From the NCBI GenBank assembly GCA_904501925.1, contig CAJGCO010000008.1, positions 1-63,914 on the forward strand: a stretch of 63,914 bases of DNA, written 5' to 3'. Of the stretch, positions 53,589 through 62,180 are shown piece by piece. Numbering within the stretch: position 1 is the stretch's first letter; the number at the start of each line of letters is the position of its first letter. The position numbers and the translations under genes are program-made. The notes beneath the pieces are model-generated. The model did not search any database. It was given only the letters and a program-made list of their open reading frames with translations, and was not told the DNA's origin. Origin of the DNA: an uncultured Alphaproteobacteria bacterium. GTDB taxonomy: Bacteria; Pseudomonadota; Alphaproteobacteria; RF32; CAG-239.

Positions 53589-55124
53589 ATGGTTGCGAAA
53601 AATAAAAAATCCACAACAGTAAAAAAAGCTGAAACAGATTTAGCTAAAAATGCTAATAGAGAATTAGATGATTTGAGAAAAAAGATTAAAAATCTTTCAA
53701 AAACCGATAAGCTTGGTGAAATACATCAAGTGATGGGAGCTGTTGTTGACGTTAAATTTGAAAATTCAAATGTTATGCCAAATATTCTTACTGCTCTTGA
53801 ATGTGAAACTAACAATCAACGATTAGTTTTAGAAGTTGCACAACATCTTGGTGAAAATGTAGTTAGAACTATTGCTATGGATACCACTGATGGATTAAGC
53901 CGTGGTGTAAAAGTATATAATACAGAGAAACCTATTACAGTTCCAGTTGGTAGAGAATTACTTGGCCGTATTATCAATGTTGTTGGTGATGAAGTTGATG
54001 GAAGAGGCAAAATAAAAACTAAATCTTATCTTCCAATTCATAGAGAAGCTCCTGCTTTTGTTGATCAAAAAACAGACCCTGAGATTTTTGTTACAGGTAT
54101 TAAAGTTATTGACCTGTTAGAACCATATTCTAAGGGGGGTAAAATTGGTTTATTTGGTGGAGCTGGTGTTGGTAAAACTGTATTAATCATGGAATTAATT
54201 AACAACATTGCAAAAGGTCATGGTGGATATTCTGTTTTTGCTGGTGTTGGTGAACGTACACGTGAAGGTAATGACCTTTATCACGAAATGATAGAATCTG
54301 GAGTTATTGATTTAGAAGGCGAAAACTCAAAAACAGTTCTTGTGTATGGCCAGATGAATGAGCCACCTGGTGCTCGTGCTCGTGTTGCTTTAACAGGATT
54401 GACTGAGGCTGAATATTTTAGAGATGTTGAGCATCAAGATGTGTTGTTATTTATTGATAATATTTTTCGTTTCACTCAGGCTGGCTCTGAAGTTTCTGCT
54501 ATGCTTGGTAGAATTCCATCTGCAGTGGGATATCAGCCAACACTTGGTACAGATATGGGAGCGATGCAAGAACGAATTACATCTACTAAAAATGGTTCAA
54601 TTACTTCTGTGCAAGCTGTATATGTTCCTGCAGATGACTTAACAGACCCTGCCCCTGCTACAACATTTGCGCACTTAGATGCAACTACAGTTCTTTCTCG
54701 TAAAATTTCTGAACTTGGTATTTTCCCAGCTGTTGACCCACTTGATTCAACTAGTAGAATTTTAAATCCAGATATCGTTGGAGAAGAACATTATATGGTT
54801 GCACGAGGTGTGCAAGAAATACTTCAAAAATATCGTTCATTGCAAGATATTATTGCTATTTTGGGTATGGATGAATTATCTGATGATGATAGAATTGTTG
54901 TATCTCGTGCTAGAAAAATTCAAAGATTTTTATCTCAACCCTTCTTTGTTGCTGAAGTATTTACCGGTAAAAAAGGAAGATTTGTTAAATTAGAAGACAC
55001 CATTAAAGGCTTTAAAGGTATCTTGGATGGAAAATATGATGATATTCCAGAACAAGCTTTTTATATGGTAGGAACTATTGAAGAAGCTTTGGAAAAAGCA
55101 CAAGAAATGAAGGATGTTGCGTAA
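53589..55124 (+). CDS. atpD: ATP synthase F1 subunit beta, with N-terminal extension
   Basis: 511 residues. Catalytic subunit: Walker A LFGGAGVGKTVLIMELI, GVGERTREGNDLYHEM, LLFIDNIFRFTQAGSEVSAMLGRIPSAVGYQPTL and the PAPATTFAHLDATTVLSR signature. The family start (GEIHQVMGAVVDVKFE) does not appear until about residue 43; before it lies a basic, helical extension (KNKKSTTVKKAETDLAKNANRELDDLRKKIKNLSKTDKL). The ATG has GGAGTATTAAATA. Similar Lys/Ala-rich extensions exist in some other alphaproteobacterial AtpD. Confidence 0.97.
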   Translation: MVAKNKKSTTVKKAETDLAKNANRELDDLRKKIKNLSKTDKLGEIHQVMGAVVDVKFENSNVMPNILTALECETNNQRLVLEVAQHLGENVVRTIAMDTTDGLSRGVKVYNTEKPITVPVGRELLGRIINVVGDEVDGRGKIKTKSYLPIHREAPAFVDQKTDPEIFVTGIKVIDLLEPYSKGGKIGLFGGAGVGKTVLIMELINNIAKGHGGYSVFAGVGERTREGNDLYHEMIESGVIDLEGENSKTVLVYGQMNEPPGARARVALTGLTEAEYFRDVEHQDVLLFIDNIFRFTQAGSEVSAMLGRIPSAVGYQPTLGTDMGAMQERITSTKNGSITSVQAVYVPADDLTDPAPATTFAHLDATTVLSRKISELGIFPAVDPLDSTSRILNPDIVGEEHYMVARGVQEILQKYRSLQDIIAILGMDELSDDDRIVVSRARKIQRFLSQPFFVAEVFTGKKGRFVKLEDTIKGFKGILDGKYDDIPEQAFYMVGTIEEALEKAQEMKDVA

Positions 55125-55125
55125 C

Positions 55126-55485
55126 ATGGCTTTAGATATAAATCTTAAAATTTATATACCGGAAAAAATTGTTCTTAACCAAGATGTATATAGAGCAGTA
55201 CTTGCTTTTGATGATAAAACGATTACTGTTATGAACAAAAGAGCACCTACTATTGTTGCTCTAGATATGGGGGTTATGCAAATACTTAATGAAAACGATG
55301 ATATTATTGATGAATATTATCTTTCAGGTGGTATTGCAGATATAAAAGAGAACTCTTGCACCATCTTAACGGAAGCTGCATTTAAAAAAAGTGATTTAGA
55401 TTTAGAAAAGGTTACAGAGATGAATAATCAATTTAAAAATCCTTTTTATTCTTGGCTAATTGACGAATTCAAGCGTTTATCTTAA
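55126..55485 (+). CDS. atpC: ATP synthase F1 subunit epsilon
   Basis: 119 residues from ATG 55126, one nt after the atpD stop; an in-frame ATG at 55114 inside atpD is less likely because the family begins with a short strand like MALDINLKIYIPEK. Beta-sandwich N-terminus (VLNQDVYRAVLAFDDKTITVMNKRAPTIVALD), shorter C-terminal helix. Regulates rotation of the gamma shaft. Last gene of the operon, followed by a terminator at 55488-55517. Confidence 0.9.
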   Translation: MALDINLKIYIPEKIVLNQDVYRAVLAFDDKTITVMNKRAPTIVALDMGVMQILNENDDIIDEYYLSGGIADIKENSCTILTEAAFKKSDLDLEKVTEMNNQFKNPFYSWLIDEFKRLS

Positions 55486-55487
55486 AT

Positions 55488-55517
55488 AAAAAAACTACCT
55501 TAATGGTAGTTTTTTTA
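55488..55517 (+). terminator. Terminator of the atpHAGDC operon
   Basis: ACTACC (55494-55499) / GGTAGT (55505-55510) extended by A/T pairs, then seven T. Confidence 0.88.
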
Positions 55518-55597
55518 TGGATAAATTTGTGATTGCTTGACTTTGTTATATAAATATTTTAGATTTTTGGTAAGTTTTAAAATTAAAGGTGTTGATT

Positions 55598-57085
55598 ATG
55601 CACGAAATTATTAAATTAGCTAAATCTAATTATACATTTAAGGCAAGCTTGCTCATATTTATAACGATAATTAGTTATGCATTTCTTCTTAATAATATAA
55701 ATTTATGGTCTGATGAATTGTATTCGGTTTTAATGGCTAAAGATAGCTTTAGCGATATGTGGGAATTACTAACTACAGAAGACTCAAAACCACCTTTGTA
55801 TTATTTATATTTGAAATTTATTTTATTTTTATTCCCTAAAAAATATGAAATATTTGGTGCTCATTTTGCTTCTTTTTTGTTACTGGTATTGGCGCAAATA
55901 TTTGCATTTGTGAGCGTGAAAAAGGATTATGGTGACAAGGTTGCTTTGTGGCTTATAGCTTTTATCATGCTTTTGCCTCATTCTTTATGGTTAGCTCTTG
56001 AAGTAAGAACATATATGCTTTCATCTCTTTTATTATTAATGGCTTTTGTTTATGGATTACGTTTAACAAGAACACCTACAACAAGTGATTTTTACAAATT
56101 TGGTATAGCTTCCATTTTGGCTCTATATAGTCACTATTATTGTGCTATTTTCTTAATGTTTTTATATTTATTTATATTAATCATTCTTATAAAAGATAAA
56201 ACTTTTAATAAATATGGTTACAGTTTTTTAGTTACAACATCAATTGTTGCAATATGCTTTTTACCTTGGGTTTTTATTCCTTTATCTAATGGTGGAAATA
56301 TTAGTAAATATTGGTATGTTAATATGGATTTTGTAAAGTTTAGTTGGAGATTTTTTACCAATCCATTGCAACCGGAAATTTTTCAATCTTATTTTTTTAT
56401 TGCTACAGTTTTTAGTGTTGTAACATTTAACTTTATAATTGTAACAGGAGTGTTTGATTTTAAATGTTTTTCACATAAATTGCAAAGAGCTATTTTAATT
56501 GGTGTATTTAGTTTTATTGCAACATATGTATTATTATTAGTTATTTCATATATGTTAAGACCTATTGTTACAGCTCGATATCTTAAAATTTTTTCACTTA
56601 TTTTATATTTTGTTGGAGCAATCGTTGTTTCTCAAATAAAGATACTACAAAAACCTGTTATATTTAGTTTAGTTATTGGTTTTATATTCACTTATGCAGA
56701 TATTAGAGCAATATCTTTTGATAATGAATATAAAAGAGCTGTATCTGATATAAGAAAATTTATATCAAAAGATACAACTATTTTAGCAACAGATAATGCA
56801 AATCTTTTTTGTGAATATTATTTACCTGAATATAAATGTGCTATTATTACAGACGAGCATGGTGAAATATTAAGATTAAAAAATTTGAAAAAGTATTTAT
56901 ATTTATACAATAAAGAACCAACTGAAGATATGTTTGTTTTATCTATATATAATACAGTTTCAAACGATTGTATTGAATATAAGTCTACTTATAGATTTGG
57001 TCAAAGTGTGAGTCTTTGTAAAATAAATAAAGATTTAGCTAAACATTTTTTATTACAAAGTCTTAATAAGCGTTTAAATAAATAG
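55598..57085 (+). CDS. GT39-like membrane glycosyltransferase (ArnT/PMT type)
   Basis: 495 residues from ATG 55598, for which AAAGG lies 8 nt upstream; a GTG nine bases before has no ribosome site. First extracytoplasmic loop reads NNINLWSDELYSVLMAKDSF (catalytic Asp-Glu of GT-C enzymes), followed by SKPPLYYLYLKFI (the PPLYY motif) and a long membrane domain with about 10 helices. The final approximately 110 residues are soluble, with TILATDNANLFCEYYLPEYKCAI. Uses polyprenyl-phosphate sugars to decorate lipid A or protein outside the inner membrane. Alone in its unit. Confidence 0.83.
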   Translation: MHEIIKLAKSNYTFKASLLIFITIISYAFLLNNINLWSDELYSVLMAKDSFSDMWELLTTEDSKPPLYYLYLKFILFLFPKKYEIFGAHFASFLLLVLAQIFAFVSVKKDYGDKVALWLIAFIMLLPHSLWLALEVRTYMLSSLLLLMAFVYGLRLTRTPTTSDFYKFGIASILALYSHYYCAIFLMFLYLFILIILIKDKTFNKYGYSFLVTTSIVAICFLPWVFIPLSNGGNISKYWYVNMDFVKFSWRFFTNPLQPEIFQSYFFIATVFSVVTFNFIIVTGVFDFKCFSHKLQRAILIGVFSFIATYVLLLVISYMLRPIVTARYLKIFSLILYFVGAIVVSQIKILQKPVIFSLVIGFIFTYADIRAISFDNEYKRAVSDIRKFISKDTTILATDNANLFCEYYLPEYKCAIITDEHGEILRLKNLKKYLYLYNKEPTEDMFVLSIYNTVSNDCIEYKSTYRFGQSVSLCKINKDLAKHFLLQSLNKRLNK

Positions 57086-57193
57086 TTTAACAAAAGCTAT
57101 TAACTGGTTGATATTAAGTGTCTTGACTTATAATAAAAAAACAACTAACATCATTCTTAACTATTTTTTAACCATTTAATAAAGATTGTTAAG

Positions 57194-58045
57194 ATGACTC
57201 AAAGAAATGTAAAAATAGCTGGAATTGGTGAAGTTGTATACGATATTTTTCCTGCTTCTAGAAAAATAGGAGGAGCTCCTGTTGATTTTTTACATCAGGC
57301 TCAAATTAGAGGTGCTACAACTTTTTTAGTAAGTGCAATTGGAGCTGATGATTTAGGAAGAGAAGTTGTTAGCGAGCTAAATAAGTTAAATATAAATCCT
57401 GTACTTGCAATTACGCCCTATCCTACTGGAAGAGTTTTAGTTTATAAAAATGATGATACTTTTTGTGCTCATATATTGGAAAATGCAGCTTGGGATTATA
57501 TTCCTGCAACTAATAATGCAGAAGATTGTATTAAAAAAGTTGATGCGATATATTATGGTTCCTTAGCGCTTAGAAAGCAATACTCCTCTGATACAATATT
57601 AGATTTAATCGATATTGCTGAAAATTGTGAATATAAGTTTTTTGATGCTAACTTTAGGCAAAACTATTACACTAAAGAAACTGTAATTAAGTTATTGAAA
57701 AAATCCAACATCTTAAAGCTAAATGCAGATGAATTAAAAATAATGAAAAACATGCTAAACTTGAGAGGAAATGCTGTTGATGTATGCTTAAAATTAAAAA
57801 AAGATTACAATCTTAAATATCTTATTTATAACGATGCTGCAAAGGAAAGTAAGATCTGGGGTATTGATAATACTGAAACTGTAATGAAAAATAGTAGAGT
57901 TCATCAAGCATTTGCTTATGGGGCTGGTAATGCTTTTGCAGGAGCTTTTCTTGTCTCAATTATGAATGGTTTATCACAAGAAGAAGCTCACAAAATAGCA
58001 AATAAAGCCGGACTTGAGATTTGTAAAAAGAACAAAGATAGCTAA
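57194..58045 (+). CDS. PfkB-family carbohydrate-kinase-like protein lacking the catalytic Asp
   Basis: 283 residues. Ribokinase/fructokinase fold: AGIGEVVYDIFP (start strand), KIGGAPVDFLHQAQIRGATTFLVSAIGADDLGREVV (first PfkB signature with GG), FFDANFRQNYYTKE, LKLNADELK. The second signature, DTxGAGDAF in the family, reads AYGAGNAFAGAF: Asn246 replaces the catalytic base Asp. The codon is AAT (Asn), not GAT. Thus phosphotransfer may be weak or absent. It is 18 nt upstream of mlaE and possibly in the same operon. It could bind a sugar as a sensor or be an alternate-base kinase. Confidence 0.83.
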   Translation: MTQRNVKIAGIGEVVYDIFPASRKIGGAPVDFLHQAQIRGATTFLVSAIGADDLGREVVSELNKLNINPVLAITPYPTGRVLVYKNDDTFCAHILENAAWDYIPATNNAEDCIKKVDAIYYGSLALRKQYSSDTILDLIDIAENCEYKFFDANFRQNYYTKETVIKLLKKSNILKLNADELKIMKNMLNLRGNAVDVCLKLKKDYNLKYLIYNDAAKESKIWGIDNTETVMKNSRVHQAFAYGAGNAFAGAFLVSIMNGLSQEEAHKIANKAGLEICKKNKDS

Positions 58046-58062
58046 TAAGAGAAGAAAATAAA

Positions 58063-59175
58063 ATGACTATTGAATTAAAAAAAAATAATAATGAGTATAT
58101 TGTATTTTTTTCAAATAAGTCTACGAATGCTATTAATAAGCAAAATCTGATTGAAGATATTATAAAATTAAAAGAAAATGGTATAAATGTTATATTTGCT
58201 GAATTTGAGGATAATATTGAATTTACATCATATCTTGGTGCAGAGGTTTATTTTTGGGCAAATGTAATTAGAAAGAATGGTATAAAATTTGATTATAGTA
58301 AGGCTAGTGATAAATTAAAGTCTTTGATTGGACTTTCGTTTAAAGTTGGCAACATTCCACCAGAAGAGAAAAAGAAAAAAATATCTTTTTTTGAAAACAT
58401 TGGTATAGGCTTTATCTCTTATTATAAAAACATAAAAAATGCATTATCTTTTATAACCTCATCTTTTCGTTCAATTTTTAATTTAATTGGTGGAAAAGCT
58501 ATTTATAGAAAAAAAGATTTTTGGTTTTTATTTGAAGATTGTGGATATAAGGCTATTGGTATTGTTTGCTTGGTTAGTTTTCTTGTTGGTTTAATTCTTG
58601 CTTTTGTCGGTGCTTTACAATTAAAATCATTTGGTGCACAGATTTATGTTGCTAGTATGGTTAGTCTAGGAATGACTAGAATTATGGCTGCAATTATGGT
58701 TGGAATCATCATGGCAGGAAGAACTGGCTCGTCTTTTGCAGCAACAATTGGAACGATGCAAGTTAATGAAGAAATCGATGCACTTAAAACCTTTGGCATT
58801 AAAATTAGCGATTACTTAGTTGCTCCTAGAATTTTAGCTCTTGTAATTAGCATTCCTTTTTTAACGATGATTGCTGATGTTTTAGGAATCTTTGGCGGTG
58901 CTATTGTTGGTATATTGTTTTTAGATATATCTTCAGGAGCTTATTGGGAATACTCTATTAATGCTCTTAATTTAACAAATATATTAGTAGGGTTATTCCA
59001 CAGCATAATTTATGGTATTATCATTTCTATTTGCGGATGTTATGAAGGTTTAAATACTAAAAGAGATGCTGATGGGGTTGGTTTGGCTACTACGAGATCT
59101 GTAGTTAGTTCTCTTGTTTGGATGATTGTTGCAACAGGAGTTTTAACAGTTATATTGAAAGTTTTGAAAATATGA
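58063..59175 (+). CDS. mlaE: MlaE-type ABC transporter permease with STAS-like N-terminal domain
   Basis: 370 residues. Residues 1-100 form a small STAS-like soluble domain (NVIFAEFEDNIEFTSYLGAEVYFWANVIRKNG), then the MlaE fold: VCLVSFLVGLILAFVGALQLKSFGAQIYVASMVSLGMTRIMAAIMVGIIMAGRTGSSFAATIGTMQVNEEIDALKTFGI, the hallmark of this family, and 4-5 further helices. Moves phospholipid between the inner and outer membranes with MlaF and MlaD. The N-terminal fusion replaces separate MlaB. Stop overlaps the mlaF ATG (ATGA). Confidence 0.95.
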   Translation: MTIELKKNNNEYIVFFSNKSTNAINKQNLIEDIIKLKENGINVIFAEFEDNIEFTSYLGAEVYFWANVIRKNGIKFDYSKASDKLKSLIGLSFKVGNIPPEEKKKKISFFENIGIGFISYYKNIKNALSFITSSFRSIFNLIGGKAIYRKKDFWFLFEDCGYKAIGIVCLVSFLVGLILAFVGALQLKSFGAQIYVASMVSLGMTRIMAAIMVGIIMAGRTGSSFAATIGTMQVNEEIDALKTFGIKISDYLVAPRILALVISIPFLTMIADVLGIFGGAIVGILFLDISSGAYWEYSINALNLTNILVGLFHSIIYGIIISICGCYEGLNTKRDADGVGLATTRSVVSSLVWMIVATGVLTVILKVLKI

Positions 59176-59927
59176 GTAAAGAATTAATATCTGTTAAAAA
59201 TCTTAGGGTAGCATACGATGACTTCGTATTATTTAACGATTTAAACTTTAGTATATACGAAAAAGATATTTTTATAATAATGGGCGCTAGTGGTTGTGGT
59301 AAAAGTAGTTTACTTAAAGTACTAACAGGACTCGTAAAACCAACAAAGGGTGAAGTTATTGTAAATAATAAAAATATTATCACTGCTGATGAAAAAGTTA
59401 AAAATGAAATAATTAAAGATTGTGGAGTTATGTACCAAAGTGGTGCGCTGTTTTCATCAATGACATTAAAAGAAAATGTCATGCTTCCATTAGAATTATA
59501 TAGCAATTATTCAAAAGATGAGATTTCTGATATTGCTTCTTACAAATTAGCTCTTACTGGACTTGGTGGTTTTGACGATTTTTATCCATCTGAAATATCT
59601 GGTGGAATGAAAAAAAGAGCTGCTCTTTCAAGAGCATTAGCTCTTGATGCTAAAATTGTTTACTGTGATGAGCCTTCTGCTGGTTTAGATCCAATTAGTT
59701 CAAAGCAACTTGATGATTTGATATTAGAAATAAATGAACAGTTTGGTACAACTTTTGTAATTGTTACTCATGAATTACAATCTATTTTTGCAATTGGAAA
59801 TAATTCAATATATTTGGATAAAACTAAAAAAGATATTACAGGACGAGGAAATCCTAAAGAATTATTAAAAAACCCACCAACTAAAGATATTTGCGATTTT
59901 TTAACTAGAGGAATGAAAAAATGCTAA
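59172..59927 (+). CDS. mlaF: MlaF-type ABC transporter ATPase
   Basis: 251 residues from ATG 59172 (ATGA overlap with mlaE); starting earlier in mlaE is not plausible. Walker A MGASGCGKSSL (about 38-48), Q-loop MYQSGALFSS, signature EISGGMKKRAALSRAL (LSGGM-type as in Mla), Walker B IVYCDEPSAGLDPIS, switch His THELQS. Powers phospholipid transport through mlaE. Overlaps mlaD by 7 nt. Confidence 0.95.
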   Translation: MSKELISVKNLRVAYDDFVLFNDLNFSIYEKDIFIIMGASGCGKSSLLKVLTGLVKPTKGEVIVNNKNIITADEKVKNEIIKDCGVMYQSGALFSSMTLKENVMLPLELYSNYSKDEISDIASYKLALTGLGGFDDFYPSEISGGMKKRAALSRALALDAKIVYCDEPSAGLDPISSKQLDDLILEINEQFGTTFVIVTHELQSIFAIGNNSIYLDKTKKDITGRGNPKELLKNPPTKDICDFLTRGMKKC

Positions 59928-60742
59928 AACAACCTAATATGAAAATGATTGGAATATATGTTTGTCTTTTTGCTATATCTGTAATTGGATTGTTTGGTTA
60001 TTTTCTTAAAAATAAACTCAATCCAAATGAGACAACTGTTATTATGTATTTTGAAGAGTCCGTTAAAGGACTTGATGTTGGTGCGCCTGTATTATTTAAG
60101 GGAGTTAAAATTGGTGAAGTAACACAAGTAAAATTAAAGGCAAATCTTAAAAATATGCATTTTTCAATTGTTGTTTATGCTATTATTTATAATGGAAAAT
60201 CTCTTGTTACAAACATAGATGATGAAGATAAATTATTAAATAAATTTATCGATAGTGGTCTAAGAGCTCAACTAGCTGTTAGTTCTGTTATTACTGGTCA
60301 ACTACTTATAGAACTAGACATGCATCCTGATACACAAATAACTTTACATGATGCACCTTCTGGTTATTTTGAAATACCAACAATATTATCGCCATTTGCT
60401 GAAATTTCTAAGACACTTAAGATTATGCCTGTTGCAAAAATTGCTCAAGATGTAAACAGTATCACCAAAACACTTAATCAAGATTTGCCACCATTACTTA
60501 AAAAAATGAATAAAACTTTTGCAGATTTAGATGATATTTTAGTAGATAATAAAGATAGTGCCAAAGTTATGGTTAATGAATTTGGAGGTGTAGCTCAAAA
60601 TCTAAACAATGTTGTTGAAGAAAATGCTCAGAACCTATCTAATGCGATACAAAATTTTGGAGAAGCTGTAATCTCTATAAAAAATCTTACAGACTATTTA
60701 CAAATGTATCCTAATGCAATTATTACAGGAAAGGAATATTAA
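59921..60742 (+). CDS. mlaD: MlaD-type MCE-domain protein
   Basis: 273 residues. One N-terminal transmembrane segment (IGIYVCLFAISVIGLFGYF), then the MCE domain from about 35: VIMYFEESVKGLDVGAPVLFKGVKIGEVTQVKL, SGLRAQLAVSSVITGQLLIELDM (hydrophobic pore loop). The C-terminal about 100 residues are a helical/coiled-coil tail rich in Asn and Gln (LNNVVEENAQNLSNAIQNFG). It forms a periplasmic hexameric channel part of the Mla complex. ATG inside the mlaF end. Confidence 0.93.
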   Translation: MLKQPNMKMIGIYVCLFAISVIGLFGYFLKNKLNPNETTVIMYFEESVKGLDVGAPVLFKGVKIGEVTQVKLKANLKNMHFSIVVYAIIYNGKSLVTNIDDEDKLLNKFIDSGLRAQLAVSSVITGQLLIELDMHPDTQITLHDAPSGYFEIPTILSPFAEISKTLKIMPVAKIAQDVNSITKTLNQDLPPLLKKMNKTFADLDDILVDNKDSAKVMVNEFGGVAQNLNNVVEENAQNLSNAIQNFGEAVISIKNLTDYLQMYPNAIITGKEY

Positions 60743-60743
60743 T

Positions 60744-61298
60744 ATGAAAAGATATATTCTACTAGTTTTTGTGGCTATGCTTTCTGGCTGTTTTAGCCCT
60801 ACTCCACATTTTTACCAAACAGTTTCTATTAATAACAATAACTCTATTAATACAAAATTTAATAAAACAATTTTGATAAATCAGATAATAGTTCCTAGTG
60901 AAGTTTCTCGCCTACAAATTACAACTTTAGGCAAAAATGATTATGAAGTTAAAATTGATGAATTTAATCGCTGGTCAACACAAGTTGATAAAATGTTGCA
61001 GAAAGTTATAAATGAAAATTTAAGCTCTTTACTACCTAATGCCATTATTGAGAACCAAACAACATTTAGAAAAAACTTTGATTATGCTGTGTTAGTTGAA
61101 ATTACAGAATTCACAGGAAGACTTGATGATGTTGCAACGTTAAAATCATCTTATTTTATAAAAAATAAAAAGGGTATAACAATTAAATCTGGAAAATTTG
61201 ACAAATCTATAAACTTTGAAGGAAAATATGATAGCTACATTGAAGCATTAAGTGTTTTGATTAATGATTTATCAGTTGAAATAGCAAAAAAACTATAA
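60744..61298 (+). CDS. ABC-type transport auxiliary lipoprotein (PqiC/DUF330-like)
   Basis: 184 residues from ATG 60744, because AGGAAAGGAA precedes it and the next residues are a lipoprotein signal with lipobox LSGC (Cys16). The mature part (FYQTVSI ... ILINQIIVPSEVSRLQITTLGKNDYEVKIDEFNRWSTQVDKMLQKVINENLSSLLPNA) follows the pattern of the outer-membrane lipoproteins that partner MCE systems. Starts 2 nt after the mlaD stop and is clearly in the operon, so it probably provides the outer-membrane contact in place of MlaA. Confidence 0.88.
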   Translation: MKRYILLVFVAMLSGCFSPTPHFYQTVSINNNNSINTKFNKTILINQIIVPSEVSRLQITTLGKNDYEVKIDEFNRWSTQVDKMLQKVINENLSSLLPNAIIENQTTFRKNFDYAVLVEITEFTGRLDDVATLKSSYFIKNKKGITIKSGKFDKSINFEGKYDSYIEALSVLINDLSVEIAKKL

Positions 61299-61322
61299 AA
61301 AGTAGATTTTTTAAAAAAATAT

Positions 61323-61350
61323 TTGACAAAAAAACTTATATATATATAAT
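61323..61350 (+). promoter_or_regulatory. Perfect-consensus promoter of the orphan gene at 61383
   Basis: TTGACA (61323-61328), 16-nt spacer, TATAAT (61345-61350), both exact; predicted start near 61357. Confidence 0.7.
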
Positions 61351-61382
61351 AAGGTCGATTGCATATTATATAAATAAGAATT

Positions 61383-62018
61383 ATGGAAAAAACGAAAACT
61401 TTGAGTTTTTTAGAGACAAAGGGTATTCTTAAGTCTCTTTGTGGCTGTAAGAATGTTGGAAGAAATTTCAACGAGTTTATCATGAATTATGTAGCGTCTG
61501 CTCATAGGATTTTCGACATGGTTGATAAAGCCACTTCTCATAGTGAAATTACAAACTTCACTGAAGAAGTGATGAAACAAGAGGATAATTGGTTATTCTC
61601 GCAGGGTTCAGATACAACTATTGAGATCATTTCGAGACATCTTGACAATCTAAACAAAGGTGGCAGCGACAAATCAACCCCTACATGGTGTTTTGTTGAT
61701 TGTGGTAAAAAAACAGTTGTTCACTTCGTACGAAAGAAAGATTGGTATGCTGAGCTTTTTGTTTTTGCTCATGTAGAGAGCTCATATCTTCACCTTGTCA
61801 GGGATGGTAACAAAAGCTTGATTTCGGTTACTTTCACAGCTGAGATGGCGTCCCCATACACCCATGTAGCAAATGCTGGTGGGTACTTTTTGAGGGACTA
61901 CTTACCTAGAGAGACGATGGATTTTCTTGGTAAGGGTAAGTATGGTAGAGGCAAAAAAATTTCATCCTTAAAGAAGCAAAACAAACTTACATCTAGGGAT
62001 GAAGGTGATAAACTTTGA
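61383..62018 (+). CDS. Hypothetical protein
   Basis: 211 residues, no signal peptide. I do not recognise the family. N-terminal helical part (SFLETKGILKSLCGCKNVGRNFNEFIMNYVASAHRIFDMVDKAT), a central beta-rich region (TWCFVDCGKKTVVHFVRKKDWYAELFVFAHVESSYLHLVRDG), and a basic Lys/Arg/Gly-rich tail (LGKGKYGRGKKISSLKKQNK). Three pairs of Cys. Its codon use shows more G+C (CCC, CTC, GGC) than the neighbours, a sign of possible transfer. A perfect-consensus promoter and its own terminator give it an independent unit, so it may be highly expressed. Confidence 0.68.
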   Translation: MEKTKTLSFLETKGILKSLCGCKNVGRNFNEFIMNYVASAHRIFDMVDKATSHSEITNFTEEVMKQEDNWLFSQGSDTTIEIISRHLDNLNKGGSDKSTPTWCFVDCGKKTVVHFVRKKDWYAELFVFAHVESSYLHLVRDGNKSLISVTFTAEMASPYTHVANAGGYFLRDYLPRETMDFLGKGKYGRGKKISSLKKQNKLTSRDEGDKL

Positions 62019-62027
62019 ATATCAAAG

Positions 62028-62049
62028 ATACTACTTTGGTAAGTAGTAT
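62028..62049. other. Perfect 9-bp hairpin after the orphan gene
   Basis: ATACTACTT (62028-62036), TGGT loop, AAGTAGTAT (62041-62049). No T run directly after it; it may protect the mRNA 3' end ahead of the terminator at 62073. Confidence 0.5.
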
Positions 62050-62072
62050 ATGTGTGCCATAGATTTTTTTGA

Positions 62073-62107
62073 GAAGGCCCGTTGTGAAACGCGCCTTCTT
62101 TTTTTTT
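62073..62107 (+). terminator. Terminator of the orphan gene at 61383
   Basis: GAAGGC (62073-62078) / GCCTTC (62093-62098), inner GTT/AAC pairs, then nine T. Confidence 0.9.
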
Positions 62108-62180
62108 GTGGGAATTTTATTCTTATACCTTGAATATTCTTATAGCTAATATATCCTTTTGAATTAAAGGAGATTTGTAT

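Noticed and set aside
55114..55125. Upstream ATG for atpC inside the atpD end
   Set aside because: Adds four residues before the family start and gives a worse fit than the ATG at 55126.
57157..57172. TTAA-N7-TTAAC upstream of the PfkB-like gene, a CtrA-type box
   Set aside because: Exact match to the half-site spacing, and ChpT is present, but such patterns occur by chance several times in DNA this AT-rich.
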